The notes under the pieces: generated by a model | The model's database searches: none | Seen by the model: the letters and a program-made list of their open reading frames with translations, nothing else | What the model was told of the DNA's origin: nothing | NCBI GenBank assembly: GCA_029240775.1 | Contig: JARDZQ010000010.1 | Coordinates: 1-14,673 of the forward strand | Length of the DNA stretch: 14,673 nucleotides | From: Rubrobacteraceae bacterium | GTDB lineage: Bacteria; Actinomycetota; Rubrobacteria; Rubrobacterales; Rubrobacteraceae | Direction of reading: 5' to 3' | Program-made: the position numbers and the translations under genes | In this document: positions 7,646-13,712 of the stretch, in pieces | Position numbering within the stretch: the stretch's first letter is position 1 | Layout of the letters: each line of letters starts with the position of its first letter

Positions 7646-8374
7646 CTATGGTAGCACACGCATATACGCCTCGTAGAGCAGAATTGAGGCGGCTATGGCG
7701 GCGTTGAGCGAGGCCGCCCGCGAGGGTATGGTGACCCTCATCCAGCTCACCGCCAGTACCTCCTCGGGCAACCCTGCGCCCTCCGCGCCCACGACTATCA
7801 CGAGCCTGTCACGGGGCAAGGTCTGCGGCGCGCTCCCTTCACCCGCAATCGCCGAGGCGGTGGCGAAGCCTGCGTCCCGCGCCTGCGCCAGAAAGCTCAG
7901 TGAGTCCAGCTCGCGGGCGACAGGCGCGTGAAATATGGAGCCCATCGTGGCGCGAACGGTCTTGGGATTATAGAGGTCGGCGCAGCCCTTCGAGAGGGCG
8001 ACACCGGCCTCAAAGGCGTGAGCGGAGCGGATGACGGTGCCAACGTTGCCCGGGTCCTGCACGCTGTGCAAAAGGACGAGCCGCTCGCGCGTCGAGAGCA
8101 GGGCCTCCGCGCCCACGTCCAGGAAAGGAAAGACCCCGACCGGACCGGTCGGGGTCGTGAGCGTGGAGAGGCGGCGGACGTCTTCTGCAGCGGTAAAGAG
8201 CCTCAGGGGCGGCTTCTTCGACTCCAGGACAAGGCTCGCACCCTCCGCCAGAAAAAGCTGCTCCGCCTCCCGGTGCTTCTTCCGGTAGAGCCTGGCTGCC
8301 CGCTTGAGCGAGACCTCCGGGGCGCGCCGGCTAGCCGTCGCTCGCCTGCGCTTTTGCCGCTTTGTCCACGTCAC
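7646..8374 (-). CDS. SpoU/TrmH-type RNA 2'-O-methyltransferase
   Basis: This protein of about 242 residues is a knotted SPOUT methyltransferase that transfers a methyl group from S-adenosylmethionine to a ribose in rRNA or tRNA. The three SpoU motifs are clear: LLHSVQDPGNVGTVIRSAHA at about 101-120, IVVGAEGAGLPEE at 193-205 and VTIPSRAASLNAAIAASILLYE at 214-235. A short N-terminal substrate-binding region precedes them. The GTG start at 8374 overlaps the rplT extension by 44 bases, and no ATG, GTG or TTG lies between that GTG and the conserved KRAARLYRKKHREAEQLFLAEG segment. A methyltransferase of this kind between rplT and pheS is a common arrangement. The target nucleotide cannot be assigned. 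Confidence 0.92.
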   Translation of the reverse strand: MTWTKRQKRRRATASRRAPEVSLKRAARLYRKKHREAEQLFLAEGASLVLESKKPPLRLFTAAEDVRRLSTLTTPTGPVGVFPFLDVGAEALLSTRERLVLLHSVQDPGNVGTVIRSAHAFEAGVALSKGCADLYNPKTVRATMGSIFHAPVARELDSLSFLAQARDAGFATASAIAGEGSAPQTLPRDRLVIVVGAEGAGLPEEVLAVSWMRVTIPSRAASLNAAIAASILLYEAYMRVLP

Positions 8375-9074
8375 CGACGGTTATGCGACCGTCCTTGCCC
8401 GTGCCCTCGACGCCTCCGAGGTCGACGCCGAGCTCCTTGGCTTTGCGCTCGGCGGCCTCGGTGGCGTGGACCTTGCCCTCCTCTTCGGCGGCCTGCTCGA
8501 CGTCATCGACCACGACCTGGCCCTCGGCGCCGGTGGCCTCAACCGACTCCACGTCCACGTCCAGCTCCTCTGCCCGGCGCTCGGCGGCCTCGGTAGCCTC
8601 TTGCTCCCCGGCCGGCTCCGAAGCGGCCTTTCTGGGCCTAGACTTCTTCGGTTTCTTCGCGGGGGGCTGCACCTCGGGACGCTGCCACTCGATCTGGATG
8701 CGCCGCTCGACGGGGTCGCCATTCAGGGCGTTCTTCACCTGGGCCACGATAGCAGCGAAGGCCTCGGGCTCGGTGGCGGCCAAATCGGCCAGCACCTTGC
8801 GGTCCAGGTCTATCTCGGCGAGCCGGAGGCCGTGGACGAACCGGGAGTACGACAGGCCGTGCTCGCGTACGCCGGCGTTGATGCGCTGGATCCAGAGCGA
8901 CCGGAAGTCTCGCTTGCGCTGCTTGCGTCCCTCGTAAGCATAGACGCCGCTCTTCCATACCTGCTCTTTGGCCCGCTTGTAGGAGGTGTGTTTGGTTCCC
9001 CTGTAGCCCTTGGCCTGCTCGAGCACCTTGCGGCGCTTCTTGCGGGCGTGGAGGCTGCGCGCCGTGCGTGCCAT
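8331..9074 (-). CDS. rplT: Ribosomal protein bL20 with duplicated E3-binding-like C-terminal domain
   Basis: Residues 1-117 are a normal L20: basic MARTARSLHARKKRRKVLEQ start, AKGYRGTKHTSYKRA, and FRSLWIQRINAGVREHGLSY. L20 binds 23S rRNA early in assembly, and in several bacteria represses its own operon. L20 is usually about 117-120 residues, but this one has 247. After a basic linker (about 135-150) come two similar 39-residue segments at 160-198 and 204-242, offset by 44 residues. Each has the pattern ATEAAERxAxEL-x-VD-x3-VE-x-TG-x2-G-x4-x-DV-x2-A. The second copy (ELGVDLGGVEGTGKDGRI) closely matches the peripheral-subunit-binding (E3_binding) domain of 2-oxoacid dehydrogenase E2. The reading frame is open throughout and the stop overlaps the methyltransferase start. 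The gene starts three bases after the rpmI stop. Confidence 0.95.
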   Translation of the reverse strand: MARTARSLHARKKRRKVLEQAKGYRGTKHTSYKRAKEQVWKSGVYAYEGRKQRKRDFRSLWIQRINAGVREHGLSYSRFVHGLRLAEIDLDRKVLADLAATEPEAFAAIVAQVKNALNGDPVERRIQIEWQRPEVQPPAKKPKKSRPRKAASEPAGEQEATEAAERRAEELDVDVESVEATGAEGQVVVDDVEQAAEEEGKVHATEAAERKAKELGVDLGGVEGTGKDGRITVGDVDKAAKAQASDG

Positions 9075-9077
9075 GGG

Positions 9078-9275
9078 CTACCTCACCCCCAGAAGGCGCT
9101 TGATGCGCTTCTCGTCCTTCGGGTTGACGGACGTCTCGGTGTTCAGACGCCGCTTGCGCCTGGTGCTCTTCTTCTCCAGCATGTGGTTGTGGCCAGCCCG
9201 GCGGCGCCTGAGCTTGCCCTTCTTTCGCACCTCGAAGCGCCGGGTGGCGCCCTGGTGGGACTTCATCTTCGGCAT
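9078..9275 (-). CDS. rpmI: 50S ribosomal protein bL35
   Basis: This 65-residue, very basic protein matches L35 over its full length: MPKMKSHQGATRRFEV, KKGKLRRRRAGHNHMLEKKS and a C-terminal KRIKRLLG. It is a structural protein of the large ribosomal subunit. A strong ribosome binding site, GGAGGA, lies five bases before the ATG. The gene sits between infC and rplT in the conserved infC-rpmI-rplT cluster, and its stop is three bases before the rplT ATG. Confidence 0.97.
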   Translation of the reverse strand: MPKMKSHQGATRRFEVRKKGKLRRRRAGHNHMLEKKSTRRKRRLNTETSVNPKDEKRIKRLLGVR

Positions 9276-9361
9276 CGGTCTCCTCCACGTTTCGTCGTTA
9301 CTCTGCTACAAACCGGGCTCGCGGCACGGGAGAAGAGCCGTTTCGCTCCGGACTGGGCGCT

Positions 9362-9370
9362 ATTGTATCA
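9362..9370 (-). promoter_or_regulatory. Possible extended -10 promoter before rpmI
   Basis: In the 105-base gap between infC and rpmI the minus strand contains TGATACAAT (9370-9362), an extended -10 type sequence. There is no good -35. It could supply extra transcripts of rpmI-rplT and downstream genes. The evidence is one short motif. Confidence 0.3.
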
Positions 9371-9380
9371 AACTGTTGCT

Positions 9381-9980
9381 TTATCTGCGAGCAGCCCGCT
9401 CCCTGCGGCTACCTGACCGGGCAGCAGGCTTCTCAGCCTGCTGGGAGTCTTGCGCCTCCTTGTTCTCTTTCCTCGGGGCCATGACCATCACCATATTACG
9501 GCCGTCGAGGTTCGGCTGGCTCTCGATGCGGCCCAGGTCCTCCAGGTCGCTCGCGAGCCGCCTGAGGAGCCTCTCGCCCAACTCCGGGTGCTGCACCTCG
9601 CGGCCCCGGAACATGATGGTCACCTTGACCTTGTCGCCGCCGCGCAAGAAACGCTCGACGTGACCTCGCTTGGTGTTGAAATCGTGGTCGCCTATCTTCG
9701 GACGGAGCTTGATCTCCCGCACGTTCACGTTCACCTGCTTCTTGCGGGCGGCCTTGCGGGCCTGCTCCTTCTGGTACTTGTACTTGCCGTAGTCCATGAG
9801 GCGAACCACCGGCGGATCCGAGTTAGGGGCGACCTCGACGAGGTCCAGATCCATCCTCTCGGCGATGTCCGTCGCCTCGCGGATGTGCTTTATCCCCAAC
9901 TGCTCGCCGTTGGCCGAGATCAACCGCACGGAACGTGCCCGGATCTGACCGTTGATCCTCGGCTCTTCTTCAGTCGCTAC
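9381..9980 (-). CDS. infC: Translation initiation factor IF-3, probable GUA start
   Basis: IF-3 binds the 30S subunit and checks start-codon and initiator-tRNA pairing. The N-domain (ANGEQLGIKHIREATDIAERMDLDLVEVAP), linker (DYGKYKYQKEQARKA) and C-domain (EIKLRPKIGDHDFNTKRGHVERFL, VTIMFRGREVQHPELG) are all present, followed by a charged tail. The first canonical start is a GTG at 9929, but it leaves out the conserved EPRINGQIRARSV segment, which is encoded in frame just upstream. A GTA at 9980 gives MATEEEPRINGQIRARSV, the usual actinobacterial beginning, and has GAGAGGAG nine bases before it. IF-3 genes often use rare start codons for autoregulation, so I extend the gene to 9980. An ATC at 9956 is the other option. 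A promoter and a structured leader precede the gene. Confidence 0.92.
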   Translation of the reverse strand, partial: VATEEEPRINGQIRARSVRLISANGEQLGIKHIREATDIAERMDLDLVEVAPNSDPPVVRLMDYGKYKYQKEQARKAARKKQVNVNVREIKLRPKIGDHDFNTKRGHVERFLRGGDKVKVTIMFRGREVQHPELGERLLRRLASDLEDLGRIESQPNLDGRNMVMVMAPRKENKEAQDSQQAEKPAARSGSRRERAARR

Positions 9981-9989
9981 TGTGCACCA

Positions 9990-9997
9990 CTCCTCTC
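9990..9997 (-). promoter_or_regulatory. infC ribosome binding site
   Basis: GAGAGGAG on the minus strand is complementary to the 16S anti-Shine-Dalgarno sequence and ends nine bases before the GTA at 9980. It is 60 bases from the canonical GTG at 9929, too far to serve it, so it supports the upstream start. Confidence 0.6.
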
Positions 9998-10011
9998 AAA
10001 TACGAAGTACG

Positions 10012-10071
10012 GGGGCCACGGGTTCGTCCAGCGATGGTACTCGCTAAGGCGTCGAACCGACGCAGGGCCCC
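10012..10071 (-). promoter_or_regulatory. Cloverleaf-like leader of the infC operon
   Basis: On the minus strand GGGGCC (10071-10066) pairs with GGCCCC (10017-10012) and encloses three hairpins. They are GCGTCG-GTT-CGACGC (10063-10049), AGCGA-GTACCA-TCGCT (10045-10030) and ACG-AACC-CGT (10027-10018). It begins just after the predicted transcription start and ends 15 bases before the infC ribosome binding site. Known infC-rpmI-rplT leaders in other phyla bind L20 and repress the operon, so the position suggests the same kind of control. That role is inference. It is not a canonical tRNA on either strand: the arms and loops have the wrong lengths. Confidence 0.5.
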
Positions 10072-10084
10072 AACTACCTCCATG

Positions 10085-10114
10085 ATTATACCCCCCGCCT
10101 GCTAACCGTGTCCA
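10085..10114 (-). promoter_or_regulatory. Promoter of the infC-rpmI-rplT-trmH-pheST operon
   Basis: The minus strand shows TGGACA (10114-10109), an 18-base spacer and a perfect TATAAT (10090-10085), immediately after the thrS stop. Transcription would begin near 10078, giving a leader of about 98 bases before the infC start. This is the best sigma-70-type promoter I see in the window. Confidence 0.7.
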
Positions 10115-10121
10115 CACGCTC

Positions 10122-12035
10122 TCACTCACGCGCGAGTACCTCCCCGAGCACCCGCTCGGCGAACGCCTCGACACCCACCGCCTCCTGCTTCTTCTCCCCA
10201 CGCCGGCGAACGTTGACCGCGTCCTCCCCCACCTCGGCGTCGCCGACAATGAGCAAGTATGGGATCTTCTGCCGCGCGTTCTCCCGGATCTTCTTCTGCA
10301 TGCTGTTGGCCGAGTCGTCCACCTCCACACGCAGACCTCTATCGGCGAGGTTACGCTGCACCTTCCATGCGTAGTCGAGGTGCCTGTCGGCTACCGGGAT
10401 GACGACCGCCTGCACGGGCGAGAGCCACACAGGGAAGGCGCCGGCGTAGTGCTCGATGACCACGGCCATGAACCGTTCGGTCGTCCCGGTAACGGCGCGG
10501 TGCAGCAAGACCGGCGTGTGCGCTCTGCCGTCCTCGCCGACGTACTCGCACCCTAGCCTGCCAGGCTGGAAGAAGTCGACCTGTATCGTCGAGAGCTGCC
10601 ACTCCCGCCCGAGAACGTCCCGCGCGATAAAGTCCGCCTTGGGCCCGTAGAAGTTGGCCTCCCCGACGCCGGGGTAATACTCGATCCCCGAGGCGTCGAG
10701 CGCGGTGCGCAGAGCCTCCTCGGCGCGCGACCAGCGTTCGTCGCCCGCCAGGTACTTGGGGTCGTCAGGGTCGCGCAAACTGAGACGAACCCTGTAGTCC
10801 GTGAAACCGTAGGTATCGAGAACCTCGCGGATGATCTCTAGCGCCCGCCCGAACTCTTCCTGGACCTGCTCCTCGGTGCAGAAGATGTGGGCGTCGTCCT
10901 GCGTGAGCGCCCGCACCCTGGTGAGGCCCGTGAGCTCGCCGCTCTTCTCGTAACGGTAGAGCGTGGCGAACTCGGCGTAACGCAGGGGTAGATCGCGGTA
11001 CGAGTGCACCTCCGAGTTGTAGAGCGTCATGTGGCTCGGGCAGTTCATCGGCTTGAGGCGGTAGCGCGTCTCCCCATCCACCATCGGCGGGAACATCGAG
11101 TCGCTGTAGTGCTCGAGATGGCCGCTCCTCTCGTAGAGCTTCTCGTTGACGAGGTGACCGGTCCACACGTGATCGTAGCCGTGGCGGCTCTGCACCTCGC
11201 GCACGTAGTCTTCCATGAGGCGCCTGAGCATCTCACCCTTGGGCAAGAACAGCGGGATGCCCGCCCCCACCTCCGGCGAGAACGTGAAGAGCCCGAGGTC
11301 TTTGCCGATCTTGCGGTGGTCGCGCTCGCGCGCCTCTTCAAGGCGCCGCAGATAAGCCTTGAGTTGTTTCTCCGTTGGCCAGGCCGTGCCGTAGACGCGG
11401 GTGAGCATCGGGTTGTTCTCGTCGCCGCGCCAGTAGGCGCCTGCGATGTTCTGCAGCTTGAACACGCCCAGAGAGCCCGTGCTCGGGACGTGCGGGCCGC
11501 GGCACAGGTCGAAGAACTCGCCCTGGCGGTAGACGGAGATGTCGCCGTCGTCGAGGCCGTGGATGATCTCCAGCTTGTACGGGTTGTCCGCGTAGAGCCG
11601 CTCGGCCTCCTTCTTGGAGACCTCCTCGCGCTCTATCGGGAGGTCGCGCTCGACGATCTCGCGCATCCGCTCCTCGATGCGTGGCAGGTCCTCGTCGGTG
11701 ATGCGGCCCGCGACCTCGATGTCGTAGAAGAAACCGTCCTCTATAGGCGGGCCCAGAGTGAGCTTGCTCCCAGGGTAGAGCTCCAATATCGCCTGCGCCA
11801 TCGCGTGTGCCGTGGAGTGCCGGAGCACTTCGAGACCCTCGGGAGAGTCTTTCGTGACGACCTCGAACTCCCCGCCGCTGTTAAGGGGGGCGTCGAGGTC
11901 CACGAGCCTCCCGTTGAGCTTCGCCACCACGGCGTCGCGCAGCAGGCGAGGCCCGATCCTCTCGGCCACGTCGCGGGCCCGGTCGCCGGGTCGTATCTCC
12001 AAGTGTTTCCCATCGGGGAGCTTAACAGCCGCCAT
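10122..12035 (-). CDS. thrS: Threonine--tRNA ligase
   Basis: This 637-residue class II synthetase charges tRNA-Thr. It has the full bacterial layout: a TGS domain at about 1-62, an editing domain with HSTAHAM at about 73-79 and the DLCRGPHVPSTG segment, and a catalytic core. The core's zinc ligands are the Cys of MNCPSHM, the His of DDAHIF and the His of LLHRA. Motif 2 (YRYEKSGELTGLTRVR) and a C-terminal HGTP anticodon-binding domain (about 535-637) complete it. The ATG is preceded by AAGGGAGG three bases upstream. The leader carries repeated 9-mers that could form alternative pairings. The gene is upstream of the infC operon, which has its own promoter. Confidence 0.97.
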   Translation of the reverse strand: MAAVKLPDGKHLEIRPGDRARDVAERIGPRLLRDAVVAKLNGRLVDLDAPLNSGGEFEVVTKDSPEGLEVLRHSTAHAMAQAILELYPGSKLTLGPPIEDGFFYDIEVAGRITDEDLPRIEERMREIVERDLPIEREEVSKKEAERLYADNPYKLEIIHGLDDGDISVYRQGEFFDLCRGPHVPSTGSLGVFKLQNIAGAYWRGDENNPMLTRVYGTAWPTEKQLKAYLRRLEEARERDHRKIGKDLGLFTFSPEVGAGIPLFLPKGEMLRRLMEDYVREVQSRHGYDHVWTGHLVNEKLYERSGHLEHYSDSMFPPMVDGETRYRLKPMNCPSHMTLYNSEVHSYRDLPLRYAEFATLYRYEKSGELTGLTRVRALTQDDAHIFCTEEQVQEEFGRALEIIREVLDTYGFTDYRVRLSLRDPDDPKYLAGDERWSRAEEALRTALDASGIEYYPGVGEANFYGPKADFIARDVLGREWQLSTIQVDFFQPGRLGCEYVGEDGRAHTPVLLHRAVTGTTERFMAVVIEHYAGAFPVWLSPVQAVVIPVADRHLDYAWKVQRNLADRGLRVEVDDSANSMQKKIRENARQKIPYLLIVGDAEVGEDAVNVRRRGEKKQEAVGVEAFAERVLGEVLARE

Positions 12036-12054
12036 CTGCCTCCCTTCGGTCGGC

Positions 12055-12180
12055 GCTATCAGCCCTCGCCACTACCGTCCGGTGCGTCGCCGGTGCTCGT
12101 TCGACTAACATTCCACGCAAGAGATGCTATCAGCAAACGCGTCGGGCAACGCCCCCGAGCAAAGCTCAGACGCTGATAGC
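12055..12180 (-). promoter_or_regulatory. thrS leader with alternative pairing partners
   Basis: In minus-strand order: GCTATCAGC (12180-12172), hairpin GAGC-TTT-GCTC (12167-12157), hairpin GGGC-GTT-GCCC (12154-12144), GCTGATAGC (12134-12126) and a second identical GCTGATAGC (12063-12055). The first 9-mer is perfectly complementary to both later copies. Pairing with the near copy closes a three-way element. Pairing with the far copy folds the region just before the thrS ribosome binding site. No T-box sequence (TGGNACC) was found. The switch idea is inference; the repeats are plain in the sequence. Confidence 0.5.
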
Positions 12181-12193
12181 TGGCCGCTGAAAG

Positions 12194-12208
12194 CAGGGCC
12201 GAAGGCCC
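12194..12208 (-). terminator. Small GC hairpin downstream of the tRNA remnant
   Basis: AGGGCC and GGCCCT form a perfect six-pair stem around a three-base loop. On the minus strand it follows the 3' end of the tRNA-like fragment and precedes GCTTTC. It may be the old terminator of that tRNA or part of the thrS leader. There is no real T-tract. Confidence 0.35.
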
Positions 12209-12214
12209 TAAGAG

Positions 12215-12258
12215 TGGGCGATAGCGGATTCGAACTACCGACCTCTTCCGCGTCAGTG
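12215..12258 (-). pseudogene. Degenerate 3' half of a tRNA-Val(GAC), probable attachment-site remnant
   Basis: Read on the minus strand, the sequence fits tRNA positions 32-73 in order. The anticodon loop is CTGACGC (anticodon GAC after a conserved T33), then stem strand GGAAG, variable region AGGTC, T-arm GGTAG-TTCGAAT-CCGCT, acceptor strand ATCGCCC and discriminator A. No matching GGGCGAT acceptor strand or D-arm lies at the expected distance upstream, and the T-stem has one A-C mismatch plus wobble pairs. It is therefore not a functional tRNA. A 3' half next to native sequence is what is left when an element integrates into a tRNA gene. The GAC anticodon reading assumes an unshifted loop. 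Confidence 0.6.
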
Positions 12259-12401
12259 CGAAGCAAGGATACCGCCACTGTTCTTGATCTCCTAGTATCC
12301 ATGCCCGAATGGTATCTGGTTGAGAAGAAATTCGGCGTACTTAAACCCCACTACGGTGCCACTCCCCCACCACCTGAGTCACGCTTCAGCGAGCGAGAAG
12401 A

Positions 12402-12441
12402 GCGAATCCGGGACCCCTAAGATGTAAGGACCCCGGTTCGC
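12402..12441 (-). terminator. Hairpin downstream of the secreted-protein gene
   Basis: GCGAACCGGG (12441-12432) pairs with CCCGGATTCGC (12412-12402), leaving one bulged A. It lies about 30 bases after the stop of the secreted-protein gene on the minus strand. The sequence after it, TCTTCTCGC, is only weakly T-rich, so terminator function is possible but not certain. A 10-base palindrome AGAAGCTTCT (12444-12453) sits beside it. Confidence 0.4.
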
Positions 12442-12471
12442 TAAGAAGCTTCTAACTGAGTGCCTGCTACG

Positions 12472-13605
12472 CTAGTTACCCGCCTCCGCAAACGCAGCAG
12501 ATTCAGAGGGTACCGGCACCTTTGCCACGTTGCCGTCGCAGTTCTTGAACTTATCGCCTACATCGCCTACGCAATAGTCCGTTCCGATGCCACCATTGAT
12601 CACGTCGTTGGCTGGTATGCCATCCGCGCCATTGACGTAGTCGCCTTGGTTGCCACCAACCATCCTGTCCGGGCCTTGGCCACCCTCCAAGTAGTCATTG
12701 CCATGGCCGCCGAGGAGTTTATTGGCCAAGGAGTCGCCGTATAGATCGTCGTCCTCGTTGTCGGTGCCAAGGGTGGTGTTGTCGTTTTGGTTGATGCCCT
12801 CGATGTTGGAGGTATCTGTGGCAGGATCGGCGGGATTTGCGTCCTCGCCGATCTCGCCAGCAAGCGTCACGTTCTGCTCCGTGGCGATCGTTGAAGGTGC
12901 CTCACCGTCTACGACGCTCTGCTCAGTCGCCTCACCGCATCCGAGCTCGTCAGGCGAGTCGACGTCTTGGCCAGAATCAGGGGTAAAGGTTGCAACCCAC
13001 TGGTACTTGCCGAGCTCGGTGGGCGTGTACGGATCTGAGGTGTACTGGCCAGAGCCGGCGGAATCCTCATCGTCCGGGACATCCTCCGTATCCGAGAAGA
13101 GGAAGTTGTGCTCCGCGTTAGGATCCTCGGGGTCGGGGTCGACGCAATCATCCTCGCCGATGACCGCGTCTGCGGCGAACGGACCGTAGAGCTTGAACTC
13201 AATCGTCCCTGTAGTGCCTTCCGGCACGTCGAGGGTCGCGACGTCGCTGATCGTGCCATCGGGCAGTGTCGCGTCGCTCGCGTCAGTTGTCAGCGTCGGG
13301 GTCTCGCCTTCGGAGGGTTCTTCGGGCAGCGCCCCCGCAGGTTGACAGGGACCTTCTGGATTTTCTAGCTCCGTGGCGCCGTTTTCTAGCTCCGTGGCGT
13401 CGTTTACTAGCTTCGTGTCGCCGTGCTTCGCGTGGGCCGGCCAAGCGGGACTGGCCACTGATATGACATGGCCTTTGTGGCAGATGGGGACTTTCGCCTG
13501 TCCATTGCTGCCTTCGCCTGGTACCGCGAAGGCCACCGCTACGGTAGCCAGCACGGTAACTGTCATCACCACCACTACGCCAAGAATCGAGACATTGCGG
13601 CTCAT
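12472..13605 (-). CDS. Secreted protein with CHKGH motif, Ig-like region and RTX-type repeats
   Basis: This 377-residue protein has a signal peptide at about 1-27 (hydrophobic VSILGVVVVMTVTVLATVAV). Next is a segment seen in bacterial secreted proteins, KVPICHKGHVISVA with a later HxxHGDT (about 39-64). A seven-residue repeat (TKLVNDA, TELENGA, TELENPE) follows. Then comes an acidic Ig-like region at about 100-230 (TGTIEFKLYGP, YTSDPYTPTELGKYQWVATF), and RTX-type calcium-binding repeats at about 279-345 (GGHGNDYLEGGQGPDRMVGG, GGIGTDYCVGD). It probably folds on calcium outside the cell; its role is unknown. I chose ATG 13605 because AAGGAGG lies ten bases before it. ATG 13614 is only one base from that site. 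Base composition is less GC-rich than the housekeeping genes. Confidence 0.8.
   Translation of the reverse strand: MSRNVSILGVVVVMTVTVLATVAVAFAVPGEGSNGQAKVPICHKGHVISVASPAWPAHAKHGDTKLVNDATELENGATELENPEGPCQPAGALPEEPSEGETPTLTTDASDATLPDGTISDVATLDVPEGTTGTIEFKLYGPFAADAVIGEDDCVDPDPEDPNAEHNFLFSDTEDVPDDEDSAGSGQYTSDPYTPTELGKYQWVATFTPDSGQDVDSPDELGCGEATEQSVVDGEAPSTIATEQNVTLAGEIGEDANPADPATDTSNIEGINQNDNTTLGTDNEDDDLYGDSLANKLLGGHGNDYLEGGQGPDRMVGGNQGDYVNGADGIPANDVINGGIGTDYCVGDVGDKFKNCDGNVAKVPVPSESAAFAEAGN
13361..13423 (-). repeat. Three 21-bp in-frame repeats
   Basis: Three imperfect 21-base units, each containing (T/C)TAGCT(C/T)CGTG on the plus strand, encode the TKLVNDA / TELENGA / TELENPE heptads of the secreted protein. 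The last two units are nearly identical and the unit nearest the N-terminus has diverged. They form a short linker after the CHKGH segment. Confidence 0.65.
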
Positions 13606-13712
13606 ACGAATCATACCTCCTTATGCAGGTGGGCCTGCGCTGTCTCTCTAAGTAGTTCCCTTGCAGGTAACAGCGCGTTGCAGGGACAGTGAACCGATGA
13701 GAACATTGCCGC

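Noticed and set aside
8304..9416. A 370-codon open frame on the plus strand opposite rplT and rpmI.
   Set aside because: It is antisense to two certain ribosomal protein genes. Its Leu/Gly/Ala-rich translation mirrors the opposite strand.
10012..10071. A possible tRNA on either strand, with a GGT in one loop suggesting Thr.
   Set aside because: Arm and loop lengths are wrong (3-base and 6-base loops, no 7-base T-loop) and there is no discriminator or CCA. It is better viewed as a leader structure.
11004..12176. A 390-codon open frame on the plus strand opposite thrS.
   Set aside because: It is fully antisense to a clear threonyl-tRNA synthetase. Its composition is the typical shadow of GC-rich third positions, with no recognisable domain.
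12036..12215. A T-box riboswitch upstream of thrS.
   Set aside because: No TGGNACC-type T-box or AGTA bulge could be found in the leader.
12105..12420. Two short open frames, one per strand, across 12105-12420.
   Set aside because: They read through a tRNA-like fragment. Translations such as GDSGFELPTSS are typical artefacts of antisense tRNA sequence.
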